Below are positions 49,236 to 57,729 of a stretch of 64,000 bases of DNA, one piece after another; within the stretch, counting starts at the first letter, position 1, and every line of letters begins with the position of its first letter. Origin of the DNA: Haloarcula pellucida (GTDB lineage: Archaea > Halobacteriota > Halobacteria > Halobacteriales > Haloarculaceae); NCBI RefSeq assembly GCF_014647235.1, contig NZ_BMOU01000002.1, forward strand, positions 124,417 to 188,416, given 5' to 3'. The translations under genes were made by a program, and so were the position numbers. Below the pieces are notes generated by a model that made no database searches, was not told the DNA's origin, and saw nothing but the letters and a program-made list of their open reading frames with translations.

Positions 49236-50390
49236 CTACTCGTCTATCTCGGTGACGTCCTCGTCGGGGAAGGAGATGAGGTTCTCCCGGCCGATGCGGA
49301 GTTTGTCGATGCGGTCGTCCTCGTCCATCGCCGAGAGCAACTGCGACACTTTCGCGTTCGACCACCCCGTCTCCTTGACGATGCGGGCCTGCTTCATCCG
49401 GCCCCCGTTCTGTTCGAGGAGGCGCTCGACGCGCTCCTCGTCGCTCAACAGGGTGACGTCGACCTCCGCTTCGTCTGCCTCGTCGACCGCCGCCTCGTCG
49501 GCCGACCCGTTCGTGGACGCCCCGGTAGCGACCTCGGCGTCGGGCCCCCCAGTATCGCCGCCTGTCGTGTTCGTCGCTCCGGCCGCCGGCACGTCGTCGT
49601 CGTCGTCGCGGTTCATGTACCCGACGGCCACGACGAGTCCGATGACCAGCATGAGGACGGCCCCTATCCACAGCGGCGGGTCGCCGAGTAACTCACCGTT
49701 CGGCGTCTCCTCGGATCCCGGAGCCGACGTCTCCTGGTCACCCGTGTAGACGATTTCGAGGTAGCCTGGTTCGAACGTTCGGGGGCCGACGAACCGGAGT
49801 TCGCCGTTCTGGACACCCATCGTCGGGGGTGAACTCTGGACGCCGTAGCCCGTCGGCGCCGAGATGACGAGCGTCTGGTTCGCGGTGAGGCTGTCGAACC
49901 ACGTGCCACTGGGCGTGTCGAACGCGTCGTCGATGATAAGGCGGTCGTCTTCGACCGTCGCGAAGTTGCGCCAGGTGAACTCGAGTACGAGCGTCCCGCT
50001 GTCCGCGTTGACGACGTAGTCCCGGTTCATCCCGGTGATGTTCATCTCGCGGCCCGTCGCCGCCGTCGCGGCCTCGTTGGCCTCTCGGAACGCCGTTTCC
50101 CACCCCGTTTCGGCCTCACCGTCGACGTACCGTTTGGCGAGTTCTTCGAATGCCTCCGTGTCGTTCCGGTCTTCGAGCGCGTACGTGTCGGTAATCGTCC
50201 AGCGCGCGTCACCGTTCGACTGTAACTGGAGGTAGAACGTCGTGTTCTCGGTGACCGGCGTCGGCGTCTCGGTCGGCGACGTCTGGGCGACAGCGACGCC
50301 GTCCGACAGGGCCGGTGTCGCCACGGCTGACGCCGTCGCCAGCACCGCGACGAGGACGATGAGGAGGGCGGCAGATATCCGCGAGGACAT
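49236..50390 (-). CDS. Exported, membrane-anchored helix-turn-helix protein
   Basis: 384 residues: signal helix (ISAALLIVLVAVLATASAVATPAL), an extracellular domain of about 200 residues rich in beta strands (TFYLQLQSNGDARWTITDTYALEDRND), one transmembrane helix (PLWIGAVLMLVIGLVVAVGYM), an acidic linker and a C-terminal winged helix (SDEERVERLLEQNGGRMKQARIVKETGWSNAKVSQLLSAMDE). The layout implies signal passage across the membrane to DNA. It is a common haloarchaeal architecture. It is divergent from a secreted protein gene. Confidence 0.82.
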   Translation of the reverse strand: MSSRISAALLIVLVAVLATASAVATPALSDGVAVAQTSPTETPTPVTENTTFYLQLQSNGDARWTITDTYALEDRNDTEAFEELAKRYVDGEAETGWETAFREANEAATAATGREMNITGMNRDYVVNADSGTLVLEFTWRNFATVEDDRLIIDDAFDTPSGTWFDSLTANQTLVISAPTGYGVQSSPPTMGVQNGELRFVGPRTFEPGYLEIVYTGDQETSAPGSEETPNGELLGDPPLWIGAVLMLVIGLVVAVGYMNRDDDDDVPAAGATNTTGGDTGGPDAEVATGASTNGSADEAAVDEADEAEVDVTLLSDEERVERLLEQNGGRMKQARIVKETGWSNAKVSQLLSAMDEDDRIDKLRIGRENLISFPDEDVTEIDE

Positions 50391-50454
50391 TTCCACTCGT
50401 GGATGCTCAGTCCGTCGGCAAAACCCTTTCCATCCGCGAATAAAACGTCAGCTC

Positions 50455-50467
50455 CCTTTTTGAAAGG
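50455..50467. promoter_or_regulatory. Palindrome in the divergent promoter of the membrane HTH and secreted protein genes
   Basis: CCTTT-TTG-AAAGG is a perfect palindrome between two divergent genes. One codes for a membrane-bound HTH protein, so it may be an operator for that protein. The region also has AATAAAAC (50439-50446), a TATA-type box for the leftward gene. Confidence 0.4.
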
Positions 50468-50544
50468 TTTCGCGCCTTCTCTGCCGTCTATCCTCGCTAT
50501 GGCAATAGGGGGATTTTTGTACTCTCCGCATTAACCCGGTGGTG

Positions 50545-51789
50545 ATGCGACTCCTCCCTGCCCTCCTCGTCGCACTGCTGCTTGCGAGTGCGACGGCAGC
50601 CCCCGCTGCTGGCTGGAACACGGCACCGGCGCAGTCGGTCTCGGACGCGTCCGTGTCTCCCCGCATAACGCCTATCGCCAACACGACGAACCATCTCACG
50701 ATTCCACCCGACGAGATACAGGCGACCGGGTTCAACGAGACGGGTATCGACGTCGGGACGGCGGTCGCCTCCGGCTCCCGACAGCTACACCAACGACACG
50801 GAGCGTCGACGTTCGAAAAGCGGTTCCGCCGTGCCGACTCGGAGGCCGCGCGACGGCAACTCGTCCGCGGGACGCTGGCGGCCGCCGAACGCAGAACAGC
50901 GCAACTGCGACAGCGCCAGCAGACGGCTATCAGCCGCTACGCGGCGGGCGAGATCTCTGAGCGTGAACTCCTCCGAGTCCGCGTACTCGTCGACGCCGAA
51001 TCACGTGCCCTGCTCGACACGCTCGACCGTATCTCGGCGGCCCAGCAACTCGAACCCGACTACTCGATGACCAGCGGCATGGAGGCCCGTCTGCGAAACA
51101 TCGAGGGGGCGTTACAGCTACTGCACGGACCGGTCAGCAAGCGGGTGCGAGCGACCGTCACGGGCGCCAGCGACGCGAGCATCGTGTACGTCGAGGGCTC
51201 CTCGGAAGGCTACATGTTCGCGACCGTCGACGGCAGCGAGTACGTCCGTGAGACGTCCCTCGGCAGCGAGCGACAACCCACGCAACCGGACCAGTTCGCC
51301 GAGGGCGCCTCCGGGGACACGAACCGCCTCGACGTGGCTGACAACCGCGCCTCGGAACTGTACACCTGGCTCTACGAGCGACAGCGGCCGAGTTTCACCT
51401 ACTACGGGACCTCCGGCATCTACGAACTGACCGCGAACCACCCCAACGGTCGACTTACCGCGTACCTCGACGGCGGGACGACGAACGTCTTCTACGAACT
51501 CCAGCACCGACAGTTGGCTACCGTACAGACCACGGAAACCCGACAGTCGGTCAACGAGTCGCTCCGTCTGGAGGTCCAACGAGCGTACTCGACCGGTCCC
51601 CTGTTCGTCGAGGTCACGAACAACGAGACCGGCGCTCCGGTAGATGCGACCGTCCACATCGACGGCCGCCGCGTCGGCACCGGTGGGACCGACGGCGTTC
51701 TCTGGACCGTCGAACCGCGCGGGGAGTACACGGTGACGGTGACGACGGCCAACGGCACCCGGACGTCGGTCACCGTCCCCGAACGCTAA
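50545..51789 (+). CDS. Predicted secreted protein of unknown function
   Basis: 414 residues with a Sec-type signal (LLPALLVALLLASATAAPAAG). Residues about 70-190 are charged and helical (RLRQLVRGTLAAAER-like segments with Arg/Gln-rich repeats). A central beta domain follows (ASIVYVEGSSEGYMFATVDGSEYVRET), and the last 80 residues read as an Ig-like or carboxypeptidase-regulatory-like fold (LFVEVTNNETGAPVDATVHIDGRRVGTGGTDG). No membrane anchor is seen at the C-terminus. Divergent from the membrane HTH gene. ATG 50545 is preferred over two GTG codons just before it. Confidence 0.72.
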   Translation: MRLLPALLVALLLASATAAPAAGWNTAPAQSVSDASVSPRITPIANTTNHLTIPPDEIQATGFNETGIDVGTAVASGSRQLHQRHGASTFEKRFRRADSEAARRQLVRGTLAAAERRTAQLRQRQQTAISRYAAGEISERELLRVRVLVDAESRALLDTLDRISAAQQLEPDYSMTSGMEARLRNIEGALQLLHGPVSKRVRATVTGASDASIVYVEGSSEGYMFATVDGSEYVRETSLGSERQPTQPDQFAEGASGDTNRLDVADNRASELYTWLYERQRPSFTYYGTSGIYELTANHPNGRLTAYLDGGTTNVFYELQHRQLATVQTTETRQSVNESLRLEVQRAYSTGPLFVEVTNNETGAPVDATVHIDGRRVGTGGTDGVLWTVEPRGEYTVTVTTANGTRTSVTVPER

Positions 51790-51889
51790 CCGCCGGCGCG
51801 CGTCGTCGAACCGACGCCGACTCGGTACACGGCGTGGTACCGAGGGTCGTGTCTCGCCTCGCCCGCTACGGTACCGCCGTCGCTACGGC

Positions 51890-52510
51890 TTACTCCGGTA
51901 CGTCGGCGATCGTGGTAATCGCACGCGGGCTACCCGGCCGGGACTGCTGGATGTGGTGCTCGAACCGCTCGAACCCGGCGGCCTCGAACATCCGGTCGGC
52001 CTCCGCCTCGTCGTAGAACAACATGATGGCGTCGGCCACCTTCTGGAAGAGCGAGGAGTTGGGGTAGTCCGGCCCGACGATGAGGACCGTGCCACCGGGT
52101 TTCGTGATGCGGCGACACTCCTCTAGCGCGTCGACGGGATTCGGCCAGTACTCGATAGAGCCCGACGACCAGACGACGTCGAAGGTATCGTCTTTGAACG
52201 GGAGCCGTTCGGCATCGCCCACGTGAAAGCGCACGTTCCCGCGCTTGCCGAACTTCTGGTAGGCTTTCGAGAGCTGGTGGGGGCTCTGGTCGAGACCGTA
52301 CACGGTGTCGACGTGTTGAAGTAGCCCTTCGGTGGCGAAACCGGTGCCACAGCCGATGTCCAGGACGCGGTCCTCTGGGGCTACGTCCAGCATCTCGATG
52401 GCCTCGTCACGCATCCGCTCGTCCCAGATGAATGGGTTGATGGTGTCGTAGACCTTCGAGAGGTACTTATAGAACGTCCGCGCACGGGCTTTGTTCTCGA
52501 GGACTCCCAT
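51890..52510 (-). CDS. SAM-dependent methyltransferase (quinone-methyltransferase-like)
   Basis: 206 residues. VLDIGCGTGFATEGLLQHVDTVYGLDQSPHQLSKA is the SAM site; VGDAERLPFKDDTFDVVWSSGSIEYWPNPVDALEECRRITKPGGTVLIVGP gives the motif II-III regions. It begins KARARTFYKYLSKVYDTINPFIWDERM, a segment seen in UbiE/MPBQ-type methyltransferases, which suggests menaquinone or another isoprenoid quinone as substrate. No quinone genes are beside it. It is divergent from the ATP synthase operon. Confidence 0.85.
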   Translation of the reverse strand: MGVLENKARARTFYKYLSKVYDTINPFIWDERMRDEAIEMLDVAPEDRVLDIGCGTGFATEGLLQHVDTVYGLDQSPHQLSKAYQKFGKRGNVRFHVGDAERLPFKDDTFDVVWSSGSIEYWPNPVDALEECRRITKPGGTVLIVGPDYPNSSLFQKVADAIMLFYDEAEADRMFEAAGFERFEHHIQQSRPGSPRAITTIADVPE

Positions 52511-52627
52511 TACCCACTCGTTAGGGGTTCGCGGTCATAATTCCCCGGATTTCGGTCTGGGGCCACACGCCGCCCCGATTCGCCGGTTGCGAGAAACTCT
52601 CATGCAGGCGCGGAAACTTCGCAACTA

Positions 52628-52635
52628 CCAAATAG
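52628..52635 (+). promoter_or_regulatory. TATA-type box of the ATP synthase HI genes
   Basis: CCAAATAG lies about 30-35 bp before the ATG at 52666. Confidence 0.45.
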
Positions 52636-52665
52636 CCGCTCTAGCAACGGGCACACGATTAGAGA

Positions 52666-52998
52666 ATGCCACGGCCAGAAGTTCTAGACCGGATAAAGGA
52701 GGCCGAGCAGGAGGCCGACGACATCGTCGCTGAGGCCGAAGAGTACCGCGAAGAGCGGATCGCAGAGGCCCGAGAACGGGCCGACGAAATTCGCGAAGAG
52801 GCCGAGCAGGAGGCCGAGGCGACGGCCGAGGAGCGTCTCGAAGACGCTCGCGAGGACATCGAGGCCGAACGCGAGGAACTCATCGCCGAGGGTGAGGAGG
52901 CTCGCGCCGAACTCGAGGAACAGGCCGCCGGTCGCGAAGACGAGGTGGTCGACTACGTCACAGACCTCTTCGAGGAGGCGGTACATGCTCAGACCTGA
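52666..52998 (+). CDS. atpH: A-type ATP synthase subunit H (peripheral stalk)
   Basis: 110 residues, nearly all coiled coil with an AExR/E-rich heptad pattern (EAEQEADDIVAEAEEYREERIAEARERADEIREEAEQEAEATAEERL), as expected for the EG-type peripheral stalk subunit. First gene of the locus; it overlaps subunit I by 14 bp. Confidence 0.92.
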   Translation: MPRPEVLDRIKEAEQEADDIVAEAEEYREERIAEARERADEIREEAEQEAEATAEERLEDAREDIEAEREELIAEGEEARAELEEQAAGREDEVVDYVTDLFEEAVHAQT

Positions 52999-55231
52999 GA
53001 AGATGTGCCGCGTCTCGGTGACGGGGTCGAAGCGTGTCATGGGGCAGGCCATCGAGGCGGTCCACGACCTCGATATGCTTCACGTCACCGAGTACGACGG
53101 GTCCTGGGACGGGTTCGAGCCCGGTGACCCCGTCAAGGGGGCCGACTCGGCCTCCGACCAGCTCGTCACCGTCCGGTCGCTGCAGTCCATCCTCGACGTC
53201 GACGAGGAGGACGCCGGACCGACGCGCCTCGTCACCGACGACGCGCTCGAAGAGGACCTAGAAGAGATCCGGACGCAGGTCAACGAACTCGACGACCGCC
53301 GTGACGACATCCGCGACGACCTCCGGGACGTCGAGGAACGCATCAGTACGATGGAGCCGTTCGTCACGCTCGGCATCGACCTCGACTTGCTTCGGGACTA
53401 CGAGTCGCTTGCCGTCGCCGTCGGCGAAGGCGACGCAGACGAGGTGAAGATCGCGCTCGCGGACAGCGACGTCGACACGTTCGAGGTCCGGTCCGAGGAC
53501 GACGTCGTCGCCGTCTTCGCTCAGACCGACGAGAGTACGCTCCAGGACACCCTCGTCGGCGCGACCTTCTCGGGACTCGAGATACCCGATGGCGACGGTG
53601 ACCCGACGGAGTACTTAGAAGAACTGCAACACCAGAAACAGAAGCTCGAGTCCAAGCTCGGCACCGTCGAGGACGAACTCGACGACCTTCGACTCGACTA
53701 CGCGGGCTTCCTACTGGCCGCAGAAGAGAAGCTCTCCATCGAGGTCCAGAAGGCCGAGGCGCCGCTGACCTTCGCGACGACGGAGAACGCCTTCATCGCC
53801 GAGGGCTGGATTCCCAACGAGCGCTACAGCGAGTTCGAGAGCGCAGTCGAGGCCGACGTTTCGGAAGCGGTCGACATCGAGAAGCTCGAAATCGCCGAGT
53901 ACGACGAGGGCCACGTCCACTCCCGCGAGGAGGTCGAACACGAGGGTGGCAACGGTGGGGTCGAAGAAGACGAGGAAGCGACCATCACAGAGGCCGGCGA
54001 CACCTCCCAGGAGGCCGTCGCCGACGGCGGACTGGTCACGATGGACAACGACCAGCCGCCCGTCATCCAGGACAACCCCGGCGTCGTCCGACCGTTCGAG
54101 GACCTCGTCGAGGTCGTCAACCGGCCGAAGTACAGCGAGTTCGACCCGACGGTCGTCTTCTTCCTGACGTTCCCGGCGTTCTACGGGTTCATGATCGGCG
54201 ACCTCGGGTACGGTCTGCTGTACTTCCTCGCGGGGTACTTCCTGTACTCGAACGTCGAGAGCGACGTCTTGAAGAGTCTCGGCGGCGTCGCGATGTGGGC
54301 CGGCGGGTTCACTGCGCTGTTCGGCGTCCTCTACGGCGAGTTCTTCGGCTTGCACCAGCTCGGTGAAATCGTCTGGGGCGGCAACCCGCCGATCCACAAG
54401 GGACTCCAGCCGGTCTACGGTGACTACGCCATCGCGTGGCTGACCATCAGCCTGCTCGCTGGCATGCTCCATCTCGCTATCGGCTGGACGTTCGACTTCG
54501 TGAAGAACCTCGGCCACGGGCTCTGGGACGCCGTCACCGAGAGCGGGTCGTGGCTCCTGATGCTGTTCGGCCTGTGGGCGTGGGTGTTCTCCGGCGCCAA
54601 CGGCGCCGCACCGAACTTCCTCTACACCGCAGAGGAGGGTATCTTCGCCGGGCACCCGTTCGCGCTCGGGTTCGCCGGCCTGCCGGCTATCAACCTGTTC
54701 ACGATTCCGGGGCTCGGCGCGCCATTCTCGGCGTGGCTGATCCTGTTCTTCGCCGGCCTCGTGCTGCTGGCACTCGCCGACCCCATCGAAGTCGTCGAGT
54801 TCCTGAACGTGTTCGTGAACGTCCTGTCGTACACCCGACTCGCCGCAGTGTTGCTCGCGAAGGCCGGGATGGCCTTCGTGGTCAACCTGCTGTTCTTCGG
54901 CGTGTACGTCGTCGAGACGGGGCACGGTGCCGAATGGCACTTCGGTATCAATCACTCACCGGCCCATATGCTCGCGGAAGGGACCTATCACGGCCACGAG
55001 GTCACCGAAGTGATGTTCGGCGGCCTGATGCACTCGGGCATCGCCGGCGTCGTCGGCGGCCTCCTCGTCCTCGTGCTGGGTCACGTCCTCGTCCTCGTGC
55101 TGGGTGTCACCAGCGCGGGTCTACAGGGTGTGCGTCTCGAGTACGTCGAGTTCTTCGGCAAGTTCTTCGAGGGCGGCGGCAAGGCCTACAGCCCGTTCGG
55201 TTACGAGCGGAACTACACGACCGACGACTGA
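52985..55231 (+). CDS. atpI: A-type ATP synthase subunit I (a-like, proton half-channels)
   Basis: 748 residues. The N-terminal half is cytosolic with coiled coils and the acidic haloarchaeal linker; the C-terminal half has about eight helices, beginning PTVVFFLTFPAFYGFMIGDLGYGLLYFLAGYFL. The essential Arg is in VNVLSYTRLAAVLLAKAGMAF. The last helix is SGIAGVVGGLLVLVLGHVLVLVLGV. It forms the stator part of the membrane motor with subunit K. The start at 52985 overlaps atpH. A T6 tract follows 27 bp after the stop. Confidence 0.95.
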   Translation: MLRPEKMCRVSVTGSKRVMGQAIEAVHDLDMLHVTEYDGSWDGFEPGDPVKGADSASDQLVTVRSLQSILDVDEEDAGPTRLVTDDALEEDLEEIRTQVNELDDRRDDIRDDLRDVEERISTMEPFVTLGIDLDLLRDYESLAVAVGEGDADEVKIALADSDVDTFEVRSEDDVVAVFAQTDESTLQDTLVGATFSGLEIPDGDGDPTEYLEELQHQKQKLESKLGTVEDELDDLRLDYAGFLLAAEEKLSIEVQKAEAPLTFATTENAFIAEGWIPNERYSEFESAVEADVSEAVDIEKLEIAEYDEGHVHSREEVEHEGGNGGVEEDEEATITEAGDTSQEAVADGGLVTMDNDQPPVIQDNPGVVRPFEDLVEVVNRPKYSEFDPTVVFFLTFPAFYGFMIGDLGYGLLYFLAGYFLYSNVESDVLKSLGGVAMWAGGFTALFGVLYGEFFGLHQLGEIVWGGNPPIHKGLQPVYGDYAIAWLTISLLAGMLHLAIGWTFDFVKNLGHGLWDAVTESGSWLLMLFGLWAWVFSGANGAAPNFLYTAEEGIFAGHPFALGFAGLPAINLFTIPGLGAPFSAWLILFFAGLVLLALADPIEVVEFLNVFVNVLSYTRLAAVLLAKAGMAFVVNLLFFGVYVVETGHGAEWHFGINHSPAHMLAEGTYHGHEVTEVMFGGLMHSGIAGVVGGLLVLVLGHVLVLVLGVTSAGLQGVRLEYVEFFGKFFEGGGKAYSPFGYERNYTTDD

Positions 55232-55258
55232 GCGGCCGACACCGTTCCTGACGACGCC

Positions 55259-55264
55259 TTTTTT
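55259..55264 (+). terminator. T-tract after atpI
   Basis: Six T in a GC-rich context, 27 bp after the atpI stop. Archaeal polymerase can terminate at such tracts. Together with the separate promoter in front of atpK this suggests partial separation of H-I from the rest of the operon. Confidence 0.5.
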
Positions 55265-55393
55265 GACGACGACCTCCCACGAGGGTAGCGATAGCTCCGG
55301 TTCGACACGAGCGACGGCTGGTACCAGCTCACAACCACCGCGTCTACAGCCGCTAAATCGCCCGAATAGCCTATTGACGAAGTGTTTTGGGAA

Positions 55394-55403
55394 GCTTTAT
55401 GAA
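55394..55403 (+). promoter_or_regulatory. TATA-type box of the ATP synthase K-E-C-F-A-B genes
   Basis: GCTTTATGAA is the only A/T-rich element in the 232-bp gap before atpK. It would start transcription near 55425, about 40 bases before the ATG at 55464. Confidence 0.45.
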
Positions 55404-55463
55404 CTACGTGGAGTCACATACGCCTGTTCGGACACGAGCAATCTCAGAGAGGACTTCAACAAC

Positions 55464-55730
55464 ATGATTGAAAACATCGCACTCGTTGTCAACGCTGTAC
55501 TGCAGGAAGGTACCACCGGCGCCGCACCGGCCATCCCGGCTGGTGCCGCCGCGGCCCTCGCCGTCGGGCTGGCCGCGCTGGGCTCCGGATACGCAGAGCG
55601 CGGTATCGGTGCCGCCGCAGTCGGCGCCATCGCAGAGGACGACAGCATGTTCGGTCGTGGCCTCATCCTGACGGTCCTGCCGGAGACACTCGTCATCCTC
55701 GCGCTGGTCGTCGTCTTCATCCTCGGTTAA
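55464..55730 (+). CDS. atpK: A-type ATP synthase subunit K (c ring)
   Basis: 88 residues, two transmembrane helices (PAGAAAALAVGLAALGSGYAERGIGAA and LTVLPETLVILALVVVFILG). The proton-carrying Glu is in LPETLVILAL. A single hairpin per subunit, as in other haloarchaea, gives a c-ring of many carboxylates. The start MIENIALVVNAVLQEG has a short lumenal N-terminus. It is separated from subunit I by its own promoter. Confidence 0.94.
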   Translation: MIENIALVVNAVLQEGTTGAAPAIPAGAAAALAVGLAALGSGYAERGIGAAAVGAIAEDDSMFGRGLILTVLPETLVILALVVVFILG

Positions 55731-55752
55731 CCACCCACCCCCTTTTCCAACA

Positions 55753-56334
55753 ATGAGCCTTGATACAGTCGTAGAGGACATCCGAGACGAGGCCCGCGCG
55801 CGTGCAGACGAGATACGCGAAGCGGCCGACGAGCGTGCCGAGGAGATCATCTCCGAGGCCGAGGCCGATGCCGACCTGATCCGAGAGGAGCGCGAGGCAG
55901 AAGTCGACCGCGAGATCGAGCAGGAACGCGAGCAGCGTCTCTCCTCGGCGAAGCTCGAGGCCAAGCAGGCCCGACTCGGCGCCCGTCGCGACGTCCTTCA
56001 GGACGTCCGCGAGGACGTCGAACAGGCCATCGCCGACCTCGAAGGCGACCGCCGCGAAGAGCTGACGCGGTCGCTCATCTCGGCGGCAGTCGAGGAGTTC
56101 GACGACGATAGCCTCCAGGTCTACGGCCGCGCCGACGACCAGGACCTCATCGAGGATATCCTCACCGACTACGACGACGCAGAGTTCGCCGGGGAATACG
56201 ATTGTCTCGGCGGTGTGGTTGTCGAGAGCGAGGCCTCCCGCGTCCGTGTGAACAACACGTTCGACTCCGTGCTGGAGAGCGTCTGGGAGGACAACCTGAA
56301 AGCAATCAGCGACCGCCTCTTCGAAGCACAATGA
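55753..56334 (+). CDS. atpE: A-type ATP synthase subunit E (peripheral stalk)
   Basis: 193 residues. The long N-terminal coiled coil (VVEDIRDEARARADEIREAADERAEEIISEAEADADLI) pairs with subunit H. The C-terminal globular domain ends LESVWEDNLKAISDRLFEAQ and caps the A3B3 head. It overlaps subunit C by 4 bp. Confidence 0.95.
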   Translation: MSLDTVVEDIRDEARARADEIREAADERAEEIISEAEADADLIREEREAEVDREIEQEREQRLSSAKLEAKQARLGARRDVLQDVREDVEQAIADLEGDRREELTRSLISAAVEEFDDDSLQVYGRADDQDLIEDILTDYDDAEFAGEYDCLGGVVVESEASRVRVNNTFDSVLESVWEDNLKAISDRLFEAQ

Positions 56335-57407
56335 GCAGCCAAGGGACGGCAAAACGCGGCCGGAGCTCGAATTACGAGTACGTCATCGCTCGGGTTCGCT
56401 CCCGTCGTGCCTCGCTGTTCGACGACGACGACTACCGCAAACTGGTCCGCATGGGAACGGGCGAGATCGCCCGATTCATGGAGGAGACCGAGTACGAGTC
56501 CGAGATGAACGCCCTCGGGTCGCGGTACTCCGGCGTCGACCTCGTCGAGTACGCGCTCAACCGCAACCTCGCGAAGCACTTCGACGACCTGCTCCGCTGG
56601 TCGGAAGGCGCGCTGTACGACTACATCGCCCGATACCTGCGGAAGTTCGACGTCTGGAACGTCAAGACGGTCATCCGTGGCCTCTACGCCGACTCGGACG
56701 CGACCGAGGTCGAAGACGACCTCATCCGTGCCGGCGAGTTCAGTGAGCGCCGAATCGACCAGTTGCTGAACGCCGGCTCCATCGAAGAAGTCGTCGAGCA
56801 ACTCGACGACACCATCTTCGGCGACTCGCTGGCCGAGGCCTACGAGGTGTACGAGGAGAGCAACGTCCTCGTGCCACTGGAAAACGCCGTCGACCGCGCT
56901 TTCTACGAGATGATGCTGGACGGGCTTCCGGACAACCCGGAGATAGACAGCCCGACCGGTCTCTACGTCGAGTTCCTCGAAGCCGAAGTCGACTTCCGGA
57001 ACCTCCGGAACGCCCTTCGGCTGGCACGGAGCGGCGCCGACATCGACCCCTCCGAGTACTACATCGAGGGGGGCAAGCTGTTCGACGAACAGTCGCTCGC
57101 ACAGCTCGCGTCGAACTTCGACGGACTCGTCGCCGCCGTCCGTGAGAGCACGTACGGTGACGACCTCGATCAGGCGCTCGGCGCGCTCGAAGACGCCGAG
57201 AACCTCATCGAGTTCGAGCGTGCGCTGGACGCGGCGCTATTGGAGTACGCCGACCGACTCTCGAATCGCTACCCGTTGTCGGTCTGCCCGGTGCTGTCGT
57301 ACATCCTCGCGAAGGAGCGAGAGGTCGACAACATCCGTGCCATCGCACGCGGCCGGGAGGCCGGGCTCGAACCCGACGAAATCGAACAGGAACTGGTGAT
57401 ACTATGA
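56331..57407 (+). CDS. atpC: A-type ATP synthase subunit C (central stalk socket)
   Basis: 358 residues, three-helix-bundle repeats, NYEYVIARVRSRRASLFDDDDYRKLV at the N-terminus and [40 protein letters not shown] at the C-terminus, the diagnostic end of the family. It links the c ring with D and F. The start overlaps subunit E and the end overlaps subunit F by 4 bp each. Confidence 0.95.
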   Translation: MSSQGTAKRGRSSNYEYVIARVRSRRASLFDDDDYRKLVRMGTGEIARFMEETEYESEMNALGSRYSGVDLVEYALNRNLAKHFDDLLRWSEGALYDYIARYLRKFDVWNVKTVIRGLYADSDATEVEDDLIRAGEFSERRIDQLLNAGSIEEVVEQLDDTIFGDSLAEAYEVYEESNVLVPLENAVDRAFYEMMLDGLPDNPEIDSPTGLYVEFLEAEVDFRNLRNALRLARSGADIDPSEYYIEGGKLFDEQSLAQLASNFDGLVAAVRESTYGDDLDQALGALEDAENLIEFERALDAALLEYADRLSNRYPLSVCPVLSYILAKEREVDNIRAIARGREAGLEPDEIEQELVIL

Positions 57408-57727
57408 GCCAGGAGATAGCCGTTATCGGGAGCCCGGAGTTCACGACGGGGTTCCGACTGGCAGGCGTCCGCAAGTTCGCGGACGTTCCCGCCGAAGAGA
57501 AAGACGAGCATCTGGACGACGCCGTAGAGGAGATACTCACGGACGACGACGTCGGCATCGTCGTGATGCACGACGACGACCTGGAACACCTCTCTCGCGG
57601 CGTCCGAAAGAACGCCGAGACGAGTGTCGAGCCCGTGCTGGTGACACTCGGCGGTGGCACCGGCAGCGGCGGGCTGCGTGAACAGATCAAACGAGCCATC
57701 GGTATCGACCTGATGGACGAAGACTAA
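57404..57727 (+). CDS. atpF: A-type ATP synthase subunit F
   Basis: 107 residues: [24 protein letters not shown] and [20 protein letters not shown] are typical of the Rossmann-like subunit F of the central stalk. The gene overlaps atpC by 4 bp and ends 2 bp before atpA. Confidence 0.95.
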   Translation: MSQEIAVIGSPEFTTGFRLAGVRKFADVPAEEKDEHLDDAVEEILTDDDVGIVVMHDDDLEHLSRGVRKNAETSVEPVLVTLGGGTGSGGLREQIKRAIGIDLMDED

Positions 57728-57729
57728 CT

